Shown: piece by piece, positions 33,023-44,750 of the stretch
Position numbering within the stretch: the first letter of the stretch is position 1
How the letters are laid out: every line of letters begins with the position of its first letter
DNA from: Drosophila miranda
Taxonomy: Eukaryota; Arthropoda; Insecta; Diptera; Drosophilidae
Direction of reading: 5' to 3'
Assembly: GCF_003369915.1 (NCBI RefSeq)
Contig: NW_022881603.1
Span: forward strand, 34,345,522-34,409,521
DNA length: 64,000 bases
The notes under the pieces: model-generated
Told to the model about the DNA's origin: nothing
What the model saw: the letters and a program-made list of their open reading frames with translations, nothing else
Database searches by the model: none
Translations under genes and position numbers: made by a program

Positions 33023-34454
33023 TCAGTTTTTGGGATTCGTAAACATCACCTCAAGATAGTTGTTGTTGTACACTATCATTTCAGAGTCTTCGGCACAATG
33101 ATTGCGCAATGGCAATATTCCACGATAGAGATTTTTGGTGATATTGTACGATCGTTTGATCACAATGTCGTTCTCTCTGGCCAAATCGTTGAATACTGAA
33201 TAATTGGAAAGTGCTAGCACCTTTGATATAGATGTAAAAAAAATTGGCGCACCATATGTTTGAAGAATCTTAATGAGACATTCCGGCCAATAGCGATCAT
33301 CTGGTTCCTCTATTTGTACAGAACGAGGATAAAATTGCGAAACAAGAAGAGGGGTCATATTTCCGATCCCTGTTAAATCGAGCTGAAGCATTATAATCAG
33401 AGTGGGATCTATTTTGGTCGTCTTTGAAAAACGTGTAAACGTACCAGGTACATTCCGTTTAAGAACCGTTCTTTTTAGATCTCCCACGCAAAAAATTGAC
33501 TCCTCAGATTCTTGGGCCTCTATCATGTTTCCAATAAAGTACAATTCAAAATTTTGTACACTTTCGTACTGGAGAAAGAAGAATTTTAGATGCATTTCTT
33601 CGAAGTAGCGTAGACATTCACTGGTTGCTCCCACAATGTACACGATGACAGCCTTATCTGGTTCAGCCACAATGGTCAAATGGGTCAAAGCTAGGCAAAC
33701 GGTGCAAACGGTACTAAATGAAGAGCAAGCAGCAAGCAGATCGTACTGCTGAAGATTTTTTGGGCTGTCGTTCACCATTAGCAAAGTAGCATTGTAAAAT
33801 GTCTCGACAAGATTGGTCTCTTGAAGGATGCTGCTTCTATGGAATTCTTTGATTTGAAATTGATTTGATTCGAGCAGTCGGTAGGGGCTGTAGACGAGGG
33901 CTAGGGTTCATAACACTTTCGGCGTGTGATTATCCTTGTCGAGCTGCCGATGGTACTCAGAGCAGTAGGCCACGCCCTCACATCCTGCGCAAGAATTTAG
34001 AGGCGTGGTTCGATAGCAAATAACGCAGTAACCAGGATTTCCAATTATTTCTTTCTCGCGCAAGGAAAGAGGTCGCCGGAGTTTGACGCTCAGGATGAGC
34101 TTTAACTGAGAAATGGCCTGGTTCAGCATGGTACGGGACAGAACAACACCTTGCAGAAAATGAGGAAATGAAATGGTCTCCACCTGTTGGACTTCCCTTA
34201 GAATCCGGCAGAAGTCGCGGTGCTCCATGAGATCCTCAGTAAGATGGGCAACACTGCAATATCGTTGCACCTTGCAATTGCACAACAAATCTGGAGTTTT
34301 TTTTAGATGTCTCTTCTAGTTTTCCATTTTCGTTTTCCGGAGTCCTTTGCATTCGCATGGCCTGCAACATACGCGCCCGGTTGTACACACAAACACAACA
34401 CTTTAAAGACGATCCGTACGATTGCACGTTGACAGTGGTCGTATGCAGGTCCAT
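33023..34454 (-). pseudogene. MYND zinc-finger protein gene, disabled
   Basis: Read right to left. The N-terminus (MDLHTTTVNVQSYG) leads to two MYND-like Cys/His clusters: LCNCKVQRYCSVAH...HRDFC, and CVICYRTTPLNSCAGCEGVAYC. A ~270-residue C-terminal domain of the kind seen in Mss51/MYND proteins follows (VIVYIVGATSECLRYFEEMHL; YDLLAACSS). Two defects: an eight-T run at 34297-34304 (A8 on the coding strand) shifts the frame between the N-terminus and the first cluster, and an in-frame TGA lies at 33908-33910 after DNHTPKVL. Beyond the stop the same frame stays open for about 295 residues and is conserved-looking, so the TGA is a nonsense change rather than the native end. Function unknown. MYND fingers usually mediate protein contacts. 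Confidence 0.75.
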
Positions 34455-35516
34455 TATTTGTTGACTATGGATGCGCCGGGAATAATTGGACTTTACTTCG
34501 ATATATTTTTCGTGAGCCAGCTCAAGGTGAATTTAGTACTAAGGTGACGTCGTCCGCTGTGGTGAGGGTCAATGTAAATTTAGTAAAGCATATTTTATTT
34601 TCGCTAACGCTGTATGACTGGTCCTCAACTTAAGTATATTGGAATAGCATTGGATTTTGTGAGCCATACAACAAGTAGTTCATTTCTGAACGAATCCTGG
34701 CATCTCTGCTGGTTCCGGTATTTTTAATACTTTATAATGGTATATTTTGTCAATTTCATCAATCTATTAAATTTCATTTTCAACGGTATATAAAAATCCA
34801 ATAAAAGCAAGTATTTAAATTAAGCCAATGAAGTAGAACATTGATTCATCAATTGTATAAAATTATCTGGGCAAAACTGAGAGATCCATATAGATGGGAA
34901 TATTTGACGGAAGATTAAAAACGAGTATTTATTGGTGCATAACCGGTTGACAACAATGATTCCCGGCAACACTAATTTTCACACCCTAGGGAAAAGGATA
35001 TTATAAATTGAGAAAATTTTTTTCATTCCAGGATGTGTAGTTATCAGGATCGAGATATATATATACAAGATACTAATAATATACATGAATATGTCTAAAA
35101 CATATCAATTTGAGAAAAGGTTTTTACGTTTCATCTTCAAAAGAAATTAACGAAATAGGGTATACAAAGGCCTATAAACGAATCATGTCTTCAAATACCA
35201 GCAACATTGCGACTGTTTTTTTTTTTGTTGAATTATTTTGTTTATGCCTTGTTTTAGCCAAAATACAATAAAAGCAAGGACTAAACTGATCTAAAAAACA
35301 TAAATTTATTCATCAACGGACTAAAATTATGTAGGCAGGACTGAGAGATTTACCTAGCTAGTAATAGTCGACGGAATATCAAAATTGAGGAATAATTATA
35401 ATTTAACTTGAATTCGTCAGTATATTTGTGGTATATTTTTAAAATCATACAGTATATTTTGCCGATAAATCCCCGGTCACACTGCGTAGCAAACATTGTT
35501 TTGATTTGGGGGCAAC
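34455..35516. promoter_or_regulatory. Divergent intergenic region between the MYND gene and Upf3
   Basis: About 1.06 kb. It carries two diverged direct copies of a 130-150-bp AT-rich segment (about 34795-34930 and 35261-35400; shared AATAAAAGCAAG, CATCAA and ACTGAGAGAT). CGGTCACACTG at 35474-35484 fits Drosophila core-promoter Motif 1 (YGGTCACACTR) and sits 33 bp before the Upf3 ATG. Confidence 0.6.
35474..35484 (+). promoter_or_regulatory. Upf3: Core-promoter Motif 1 upstream of Upf3
   Basis: CGGTCACACTG matches the Motif 1 consensus, bound by M1BP and typical of housekeeping genes, which suits an NMD factor. Its short distance to the ATG implies a very short 5' untranslated region. Confidence 0.6.
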
Positions 35517-37000
35517 ATGTCAGAAATTAAAGATGAAAAGCAAAAGGCTAGTAATCCTGATAGTAAGCCAGAGAGACCGCGGGGAAACAGGAGAAAAGAC
35601 AGGAAGGAAAAAAGTAATCCGACCGTCAAGATAGTGATGCGGCATTTGCCGCCGACAATGACGGAGAAGGAATTCTTGGATCAAGTGGGGCCGTTGCCGT
35701 CGGAAAGCGACTCGTACTATTACTGCCAAGCAGATTGGTCCCTGGGTCATGACGCGACATGCCGGGCATACATCGATATGACCCCAAAGGATAACACCGA
35801 GCTTCTGCAATTTCGAGTTCGATTTGATGGATACGTTTTCGTTAATCAATATGGCGTTGAATACCATGCCATGGTGGAGTATGCTCCTTTCCAGTGCTTC
35901 CTTAAGAACAAGTCCCGAACTGATGACAAGGTAAACACGATTGAGACCGAGGCGCACTACCAGGCTTTTCTTCAGAAGCTGGCTGATGAAAGAGAAGAGG
36001 CAAGCCGCATAGGTGAAGTTAAGATCGACCTGACGTTCGACCAAAAATCTGACGACAGGGTGAGGTCCACCCCTCTGCTTCAATACCTAGCTAACAAAAA
36101 GGAAAAGTGGCGGGAAGAAGCCCGAAAACGGAATGAAGAGAAAAAGAAACACCGCGAGGAGCAAAAGCAAGTCAGATTAATGGAACAGTCGGAAAGCAGT
36201 AAGCCGAAAGAATCCACTGCTGACGTTAAAAAGGATACTGGCACCAAGCCCAAAGCCGGCGCTAAAGATGTTCAATCCCAAAATCAGACAACTGAAGGAG
36301 CAAAGAACTCACGGTCAAAACGTCGGACGGAGCGCGACAAACGTCGACGTGAAGAGCATGAGCAGCGAAAGCTGAACCGCGAACGTGACCAGAAAGATAT
36401 AAAAAATCCTGAACGCCAAGATAACCCCGATAAGGAAAAGCCTTTCAGCAATAAAAGTGGTAAAAAATCTAAACAGCAGAAAGATCTAAATAAGCCAGAA
36501 AGAGATATTGCTATTTTAAGAAAAGAAAGCAAATTTGATTTGAAAAAATTTGAAGAACTTCCATCGGCGTCCAAGAAAACGAATGTAGGTGATTGCTCGG
36601 AAGCAGCGCAGCCAAAATCGAAGGAAGAAACCAGCGTTCCAGATACCATAAAGAAAACTGTTCAAGCTGTCAGCGATCAATCGGAAAACGACAATTCGAC
36701 AGCTACTACGGTTCAGCCAGCAGGTCCATCTAGGTCAAAAAGTTTCGATGATACGCGGAAGTCAAGCTTTCGATCACCCGAGGAGCGTCGCATTCGAAAT
36801 AAGGTGATTACCAAACACCCAAACATTTAACTTGAAAAAAATAAAAATGATCATATTATTTGTTGCAGGATCGTCCTTCTATTGCAATATATCAGCCAAA
36901 GGCTCGCGTTCGTAAGGGATCGGGAGATCAGTCTCAAAACGGTAACAAAGACGCCTACAAATCGCGCGACGAGCCAATTTCGGATGTAGAGGTTTCTTGA
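35517..37000 (+). CDS. Upf3: Upf3, nonsense-mediated mRNA decay factor (possible premature stop)
   Basis: Exons 35517-36803 and 36869-37000, intron with GT/AG, in phase, 472 residues. The N-terminal Smg4/UPF3 RNP-type domain is clear (KIVMRHLPPTMTEKEFLDQ; DGYVFVNQYGVEYHAMVEYAPFQ). A long Lys/Glu/Arg-rich middle follows. The splice joins the exon-junction-complex binding motif (RRIRNK then DRPSIAIYQPKAR). Upf3 links the exon junction complex to Upf2/Upf1 so that mRNAs with early stops are degraded. The TGA at 36998-37000 is followed in the same frame by 41 more open codons to a TAA at 37124-37126, rich in Lys/Arg and similar in composition, so the native C-terminus may be longer and this TGA a late nonsense mutation. 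The core domains are unaffected. Confidence 0.88.
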
Positions 37001-37184
37001 GCTGAGGAGAAGCCGGCAAGGAAAAACAAGAGGCCAGGTCGTCACAATAAGTCGAAGCCCTGCCAGGGTATCTCCAAGTCTTCAGAAAATAGCTGCAGTG
37101 CAAACGAACCGGCCATCGTGAAATAAGAAAAATATGTTTATTTTTAAATAAATGAACATTCACTCTTGGGATGGGGCAGTTGCG

Positions 37185-38482
37185 TCAGTAGAACTCGCTC
37201 TCCATATCCATCTGTGTACAAGTATTCTGATTATTCTTAGCCTGATCCTGCGACTGGTACATGTGGGCTACTTGATTGGCATCTGTTGCGTTTTCGCTGC
37301 TCTTATCATCTCGAATTCGAATGAATCGCGGGAATCGGAGCGAAATAGCCCGCTCGGTGTCAACGATGCCTATGGCTGCTTTATGGATGGGGCTAAGTGA
37401 GAGGTCTGCGCACTTTACTTCCCAAACCTCAGCCGGCTCAAACCAGTTGTCCGGTTCCAGGCTTGAGTCATATCTAAAGTATGACTTGGCACTGGGTATG
37501 ATATGTTTGCCTAAGAATTCAGAGTGTATCCGCAAATCTTCATCAGTGAACCCTGAAAGAAGTCAATTTAGTGAATTGGATTCATCTAAATGTAAAATTA
37601 ATAAAATTAAATAGAACCTGTTCCAATTTTGCAGATGCTCTGGTATTCCTCGTTTTTGGTGTCATAGCAGGCAAGCAGAAATCCGCCATAGGTCCCGGTT
37701 CGTCGTCCCTTTCCTTTGTAGCCGCCAATTACAACAAGATCAAGCGAGTCGACAAATAATTTGACAAATAATCCTTTTTCAACTTAAGCCAATTCCTTGA
37801 TCTTTTTGCGATTTCATACGTGGCTTCCTCATCCAATGTCTTGACCATGAGTCCCTCACAATTGCCTGGAAGAACATCAACGATCTAATTTTTGGAAATG
37901 GCTACTGATGCTCGACCGACCTTAAACTGATTCCTCTAAAAATTGCTGCACCTCATCCATATCGTTAGTGTCCAGAGCTGTGGCGAATTTCCATTCACCT
38001 TCGACTTCCTGGAAATCTTCTAGCAGCAGCTTGCGGCGCTCGGATAATGGACTTGTGACAAGGGTCGTACCATTAATATACAGAAGATCGAATATGTAAA
38101 CACAGACTTGAACTTTGATCTCTTCTATGTCCACGTTTTTTCTTTTGCGCGTACTGAGTACTTGGAATGGCAGAATCTGCTTTCGCTCAACGTCCCAGGC
38201 AACGATTTCGCTATCAATAATGTAAGACTGCACTGCACCCTTAAGGAAACCTTTGCTCCTGGCAATCAAATCCGGATACTTCGCCGTGTTGTTCTCCGAG
38301 TTGCGAGAGAATATGCTTATCTCTCCCCGCTCGTTGCAGTGAATCTGGGCTCGTTCGCCGTCGTATTTCCATTCGCACGTTATGTGCATGCTTCTAAAGC
38401 GCTCAAACACCTCATGAACTCCTTTTGTTGGTTGTGCGAGCATTGGCCTCAGTGGCATGCCTGGGTGCATGGGGCAACGCTC
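37185..38482 (-). pseudogene. Lig1: DNA ligase I, 3' half only; frameshifted and cut by a LINE
   Basis: Right to left: exon 37922-38482 contains MHPGMPLRPMLAQPTKGV, the AMP-accepting lysine motif EWKYDGERAQ, motif III (FSRNSENNTAKYPDL) and motif IV (DSEIVAWD). A following exon has motif V (CEGLMVK) and LKLKKDYL. The last exon has EVWEVKCADLSLSP and motif VI (ISLRFPRF), with stop at 37185. Ligase I seals Okazaki fragments in replication. The gene stops at 38482 against the LINE's poly-T, so all upstream exons are separated or lost. In addition a small indel near 37750-37770, inside a short ATTATTTGTC duplication, shifts the frame between KKDYL and [12 protein letters not shown]. Confidence 0.88.
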
Positions 38483-38790
38483 TTTTTTTTTTTTTAGGAT
38501 TTAAGTTACCAAACTACCCGTGAGTAGCGTGGGATTATTTGGCCGCCCGCCTTTTGAAGGTGGAAATTGCCAAGTCAAAGAATAGAAGATGTTGGAGTAC
38601 TGTTTATAGCTTTACATCAATTTCGTCGATGAAGTCAATTAGTGTTTGGTACGCGCTGATGTTTTCTTTTTCAAAGAATTTGTAAATATCATTATATTTT
38701 CTTAGAGATGGGAAGTTTTGCCTTGTTGTGTTGTACTTTGTAAAATTGAAAATTAAATGCGAGGCGTTATCGATACTTTCGCATGTATCA
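38483..38790 (-). mobile_element. 3' end of an RNase-H LINE (I/LOA group), first segment
   Basis: It begins with 13 T (38483-38495), the poly-A tail read backwards, and contains the last part of ORF2: a CCHC-like knuckle (CDTC...SHLIF) and the C-terminus ending DEIDVKL. The same element continues at 53903. Joining across the PIF insertion restores the CDTC motif and explains the TCA duplication at 38788-38790 and 53903-53905. Confidence 0.85.
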
Positions 38791-39177
38791 TAGGCTCTGC
38801 ACACTTAGCCCATCCCGGGGGAATGGTGGGATTTTTTGACAGATGTGAAACTCCGATTCACACTGCCACCATCCACCATCCGTCAAAAACAGCTGATGCC
38901 AATAACAAGTTCATTAAATTTGCGCGGAAGATTTATTAATTCTTGGTTCTTATAATGGATGATGAAGATATAGCAATTATTTCGGCTGTGGTTCAACAGC
39001 AAAAAGGGATTCGAGGCAATTGGGTTTCCTCAGTGCCTAGGTTCAATTGGTAGGAAATCAATAAGAACTTCAGCAATATGTTTACATATAAATTGGTTTT
39101 TAAACTTCCTTTTTATTCTAGATGGATGCCACATCGAAATAAAACCACCAGCACCTGAGGCAGTAGACCACCATAAC

Positions 39178-39522
39178 TGTTCAGGCCAGCAGCAGACGAT
39201 TGCCGCGCACTGTGCCAACTTCGTGCGCTCCGGTCTCAACTCGCTCTCGCGCGCTCGGAGGGGCGCTCGGGAGACTTTACGACCCACTTTCCACCCGGCG
39301 CTCAAGCCATCATGGAGCATAGATCGTAAGGCCTAGTTTTAGTTACGTTTCCCACCCCGCTACAAGCTGTCGTCGTGGACATACGCGCACCTACAGTCCA
39401 CATACATATATACCGAAATACAAGGAACATATTTATTGGAACAACTCTGACTTCTTCTTTTGGATATTTTCCCACTCGTCGCTGGAAAATCACCGGAGCG
39501 CTGATCCGCCCTCCTACAAACA
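39178..39522 (+). repeat. 5' LTR of BEL element 2
   Basis: 345 bp, TGTTCAGGCC to CTACAAACA. It is directly followed by TTGGTCCTTCGAGCCGGA (39523-39540), the presumed primer-binding site. A 3' LTR of 342 bp at 51602-51943 matches it closely, with small differences near 51905-51925. Confidence 0.9.
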
Positions 39523-39540
39523 TTGGTCCTTCGAGCCGGA

Positions 39541-40686
39541 TCTTCGCCTTCCCCATAAGGAGAAGCTTACCCCAGCCAGCATCGGCGGATCGCTCTAAGT
39601 TCAAGATAAGTAAGCCCAACACCCGGGCAGTGATTTTGTGCGAGTTTTCCATCCCAGTCCGAGTACCCGTGGCATACATATGTACATACATATGTATTCA
39701 TTTCTCGCTCTAGCTCCAAATTAAACCATACCTCGTTCTGCCAACGGTTGTGGCCACCTACTTCTCCAAAGGTTTGATTTGATCCGAGCAAGCTCCTGCG
39801 GTCAACCTCCGATCCAGTGTATATATTCCTACCTCTCCCAGCTAGCTGAGCTTTGGTTGCTGACATATGCACATGCATACAAGCACATGTACACATCGCA
39901 ACGCAATCCAAGCGGCTGACAACAATCATAAATTCATATGCTTGCAATTGGTTTGTTGTTTTTTTTTTCCATGCTCAACGTTCCATCGGTTTTCGGTTTT
40001 ATAAATAAAGAAAATAAATCACTGCGTCTCCGTATTTAACTAATTATATTGCCAACAAAAATAAGACACGATCCATACATACGGCACCACATATATATTT
40101 ATCTTACATATACATACATACGTACGCATTTTAAAATTATACATATTGCATATAAAACGGTCATCCACCGTTTTAACCGTTGTTTTACATCTCGCCAAAA
40201 GGTTGGGTCGTCAACCCAAGCCACGGTACATAGCACTTACATCCATACGCACACACATACAAGCAGCAGCAGCGGTGCATTCGTTTCGTTTTTCCTTTCG
40301 CTTTCGCTTCTCCACCGTTTGCTTGCGCTGTTGTTGGTGGGAGAATATTTTTCGGTGCCGCGCTTGACCGTAACGGAACGCCAAGTGTAGCGCTACCCAG
40401 CACTGCGAGGGTATATTGTTTTCAACATTCGTTTGCAACCGACTCTATATAGGGGTACCTTGTGCATCCATATCATTGCTCATCCTCATTAGTCGCTCTT
40501 GGTTGGCCCTTTGTTTTTTATTTGATCGTAGTATTTTATATTTATATATTCCGGCCACGGTGCCCGACTTCTACTATATAAATACTCGCGATAAATCCCG
40601 CCAAGGCCACATAACCACGGCCAGGCCATTTCCGCTCACCTGCTTTGCGACTCTGATACGCGCTATCGCAAATCCATCAGCCAACC
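39541..40686 (+). other. BEL element 2 leader
   Basis: About 1.1 kb of noncoding leader rich in CATATGTACATACATA-type runs, followed by TATA-rich stretches. No convincing ORF. A leader this long is unusual but the same gag follows. Confidence 0.6.
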
Positions 40687-42069
40687 ATGCCCACTGGTGA
40701 GAAGAAATCTCGCAAGAAGTTTAGGCGGGGGAGTTCGCTGAGTTTGACCCATCCACCCAGCTCCAACGGCTCAATCACTACGCCCACAGCTTCCCGTCCG
40801 GCCCCAGCTGAGCGAGGTCCGACCACGTCCAGGGCTCACACACCACATGCCTTTGAGGCCTTGTTGCTCCCCTCGGTCGTCCCTCGCACGCTTCCGAGCA
40901 CTATGGCCCAATCGGTCGTCAGTTTCGCACGGTCTAAGTTTGCCTTGGCTGCAAGCAGACTGACACGCTTCGACCAGAAGCTCAGCGCTCCAGATGCTAG
41001 CACACCAACCCGCTCGCTCTCCCAAGTCCATCGAGATCAACTCCGAAGCCTGTGGGCGAAGGTGGACGCGGAGTTCGAGGCCTGTGTGGAGGCGATAACG
41101 GAAGTAGATCCAGAGGGGGCAGCTGACGTCCAGGGGATGTACGATGACTGCTACGCGGTCTACGCGCAATGCCTTGCCGAACTGAACGATCAGCTCGAAC
41201 CCCCGACTGTCCCTCACACGCCTCAACTGGCCATTCAAGTGCCGACTTCCGGCGGTTGCCGTCTTCCTCCATGTGACACTGATGTTTTCAGTGGGGACTA
41301 CCAGCAGTGGCCCACGTTCCGAGTCCTGTTCACCGCCATATATATAGAGAACCCGAGGTTGGCTCCAGTAGAAAAACTGTTCCACCTCAACAAAAAAACA
41401 AGCGGTGAGGCCCACGACATAGTGGCACAGGCTTCACTCACGAACGAAGGGTTCGCGTCCGCATGGAGCGCCCTCCGTGAGCGTTTCCAAAACAAGAGGC
41501 TGATACTCAAAGCCCAGCTGAAGATCCTTTTCAGTCTGCCCCAAATCCGCACCGAGTCAGCTGCAGCGCTAAAAGAGCTTCAGAGGGCCGTCCACAAGTG
41601 CCTTACGACACTCAACCACTCCGAGGTCTCCACAGACAGCATTTTCGCTGACGGAGTGTTAGTGTACCCCATATCCGCGAAGTTGCCGAAAGCGACTTTG
41701 GAGTTTTGGGAGCAGTCCGTGACACACAAGTCCGAATTTCCCACCTGGCACGCTATGGACAAGTTCCTGGCGGAGCGGTACCTGTCTCTCGAGGTGACCG
41801 AGGATGGCCATCCAGGCATGGAGACTCAGGCCCACTCCAGGGCGAGTCTACCCATGTCAGAGAGTTCAAAGGGCAATCCCAACCCATTCCGTTCCCAAGG
41901 GAGCCCTGTTGCAAGGCGGGGTCACTCGTTCGGAACAACTGTGGATCCGAAGCGGAGAACGTGTGATCTTTGCTCCAAAGAGAACCATCCGATCCGGGTA
42001 TGCCCTCAATTCCTTCAGATGAGACCTGATGCTCGCTCCAGCTATATTAAGCAAAAAATGCTTTCGTGA
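40687..42069 (+). CDS. BEL element 2 Gag
   Basis: Starts MPTGEKKSRKKFRRG. It has a basic, Pro/Ser/Thr-rich N-terminus and a conserved DUF1759 capsid-like region (DTDVFSGDYQQWPTFRVLF; WSALRERFQNKRLILKAQL). It ends at the first knuckle CDLCSKENHPIRVC. The stop at 42069 is a one-base shift: the overlapping frame (42029) continues with CNTCGDRHHTLLHRG and the protease. Confidence 0.85.
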   Translation: MPTGEKKSRKKFRRGSSLSLTHPPSSNGSITTPTASRPAPAERGPTTSRAHTPHAFEALLLPSVVPRTLPSTMAQSVVSFARSKFALAASRLTRFDQKLSAPDASTPTRSLSQVHRDQLRSLWAKVDAEFEACVEAITEVDPEGAADVQGMYDDCYAVYAQCLAELNDQLEPPTVPHTPQLAIQVPTSGGCRLPPCDTDVFSGDYQQWPTFRVLFTAIYIENPRLAPVEKLFHLNKKTSGEAHDIVAQASLTNEGFASAWSALRERFQNKRLILKAQLKILFSLPQIRTESAAALKELQRAVHKCLTTLNHSEVSTDSIFADGVLVYPISAKLPKATLEFWEQSVTHKSEFPTWHAMDKFLAERYLSLEVTEDGHPGMETQAHSRASLPMSESSKGNPNPFRSQGSPVARRGHSFGTTVDPKRRTCDLCSKENHPIRVCPQFLQMRPDARSSYIKQKMLS

Positions 42070-44750
42070 ATGCCAAAGCGCCCACAACTGCAACACGTGT
42101 GGAGACCGGCATCATACGCTGCTGCACCGTGGCACTCCAGTTTCCAGCCAATCCGTGCCCAACTCCGTACCACTTCCGACTCCTGCCGAAGCTCAGCCTA
42201 GCGTTCAGAACTATTTCGCCTCCGGCCAGAGGGCGGTACTCCTGGGCACGGCTATTATTAATATTTGCCACTTGGGAACAAACTTTCGCGCCCGCGCTCT
42301 AATCGACCCGGGCTCCGAGGCGACGTTCATTACGGAACGTCTCTTCCAGATCATTAAGTTGCCATTCCGACTCGCCCAGGCACAGGTCTCGGGCCTCAAT
42401 CAGACCATATCCGCTCAGTCCAAGAAGCTCTGCCATTTTTCCATCCGCTCCCCGACTAAGCCGGGCTTACACTTGGACGCCACAGCCTATGTCCTGCCGG
42501 ATCTATCAGGCAGCCTTCCCTCCCATCCGATCCCGCAACACTCGTTGCGAGAACCTGCCATGGGCAGACCCGACATTTTACGCAAGCTCACAAATAGATG
42601 TCCTGATTGGTGCCGACATCCTTCCATCCATCCTCTTGAGCGGCTCACAGACGAACATCTGTGGATCTCTCCTCGGACAGGAGACTATTTTCGGATGGGT
42701 TCTTACAGGCCCAGTGCCAAACACGGTACAAGGCAGGGTCGCATCCTTCTCCACGCAAATTTCCACCGAGCTAGAGACTCCGTTAGACAAACTCCTCACA
42801 AAGTTTTGGGAGGTGGAGGACATTCCTACTAAAATAGAAAGCGAGTCGGATTCGTACTGCGAAAGAAATTTCCTCCGAACTACGTCAAGAACGCCAAGCG
42901 GGAAATACGTCGTCACGTTACCGTTTCGCGACCCAGATCATCTCGGATCAGATCTGGGGTATTCAAGGGCAACCGCGCTGGCCCAGTTCCTAAGAAACGA
43001 AAATCGTTTGAAAAGAAACAGTCCCCTACAAGAGCAGTACGACACCGTGATCCAAGAATACCTAGAGCTTGGACACATGACAGAAGTTCTTCCGACTCAT
43101 GGGTCCTCAACCTACTACCTGCCGCACCACGCTGTCTTCAAGCCTGATAGCACCACCACGAAAGTCCGCGTTGTATTTAACGCATCCAGCCCGTCGACTA
43201 ACCGTATCAGCTTGAATGACCTTCTGCACCCCGGCCCTGTTCTCCAGTCCGACTTAACCCTTCAGATCCTGAAGTGGCGCTACTACCGGTACGTCTTCAA
43301 TGCTGACATCACCAAGATGTATCGGCAGATTTGGGTAGATCCGAAGCACACCCCCTTCCAGCGAATTTTGTTTCGCAACAAGGAGGGCGAGATACGCGAC
43401 TATGAGTTGCAAACTGTCACCTTTGGAGTCAATTGTGCTCCCTTTCTCGCCATCCGGGTGTTGCAACAGCTTGCAGACGATGTCCAGTCCCGATTCCCAA
43501 GAGCCAGTCACATCATTCGGTCCTGTATGTATGTCGACGACGTCCTAGCGGGAGCAGACTCTCCCACTGAGGCTCAACTAGCTATCCGCGACTTACAGGC
43601 CGCCCTGAGTTCTGCCGGGTTTCCACTGAGAAAATGGACGTCCAACCACAAGGATATCCTGACTACCATTCCGAATGACCATCTCCTTCACACCGACTTC
43701 CTTGAACTCGAGGCAGAACGCACAGCCAAGACTCTCCGAATTCGCTGGAAGGCGACAACAGACGATTTCTTCTTCGTTCCGCCAGAACTGGCATTTACGG
43801 CATCCAATACCAAGCGAGCGGTGCTTTCCCAGATAGCAAGGTTGTTCGACCCTGCGGGCTGGTTGGCGCCTTTCATTGTCCGGTCAAAGATCTTCATGCA
43901 AGAGATCTGGTTGCAAGAAGTGGGATGGGACGAAGATCTTCCGACCGAGATGCGTCAGCGCTGGCAGAGTTTTCTGCGGAGCTACTCCACTCTCGACCAG
44001 ATCCGCATTCCAAGGTGGATTGGCTCCGAACCAGCTGTAAGGGTCGAGCATCACGGATTTTGCGATGCGTCCGAAAAGGCGTACGGTGCGGCGATCTACG
44101 TGCGCATCGAGACTGACCACCTGGTCAAGGTGCAGTTGCTTACCGCGAAAACACGAGTCGCACCCGTTAAGACTGTATCGCTCCCCCGGTTAGAGCTGTG
44201 CGGCGCCGTGCTGCTGTCCGAAATGGCGACGGCTATCCTGCCAAATATGCCAAGCGCACCTACAACCTGTTACTTCTGGACAGATTCCGCTATAGTCCTG
44301 TCCTGGCTGAAAAAGCCTGCTTGCCACTGGACTACCTTCGTGGCCAACCGAGTGACCAGAATTTCGCAAGCCACCGGGGTCGAGAATTGGGGTCACGTTC
44401 CGTCCGCACAAAATCCCGCCGACCTCGCCAGCAGGGGCGTATCCTTACAGGAGTTCGTCGAGAACCAACTCTGGTGGCACGGACCAGCGTGGTTGCAAGG
44501 GCCCCGGCATCAATGGCCAGCCCAAGGCGGGGACGATCCCGTGATAACCCTCGAGCAACGTGCTCTGAAGGTTCATTTTGCACCGAGCCCATCCGAAGAC
44601 TTCCTCGATCGGTTCTCCAATCTGGAGAGAGCCCTGCGAGTCCGTGCTTATGTCCTTCGCTCACAAAACGCTGCCGGAAGCTGGTCACCGGACAAGAGGA
44701 CCACCTTGCAAGCGAAGACATTACCGAAGCTGAGCGCACTCTTATCCTAG
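42057..44750 (+). pseudogene. BEL element 2 Pol, copy A: protease, RT, RNase H
   Basis: Protease: ALIDPGSEATFI with the DUF1758-type tail QETIFGWVLTGP. There is a frame change near 42530. RT from about 43020: YYLPHHAVFK, DITKMYRQIW, FGVNCAPFLA and catalytic YVDDVLAGAD. The BEL-type RNase H follows (CDASEKAYGAAIY; WTDSAIVLSWL). The frame ends at 44750 while the next frame (ERTLILETQRREYSQ) carries on into integrase. Confidence 0.85.

Noticed and set aside
33908-33910. TGA as selenocysteine codon in the MYND gene
   Set aside because: No supporting context (no known selenoprotein of this type, no visible SECIS), and an additional frameshift is present.
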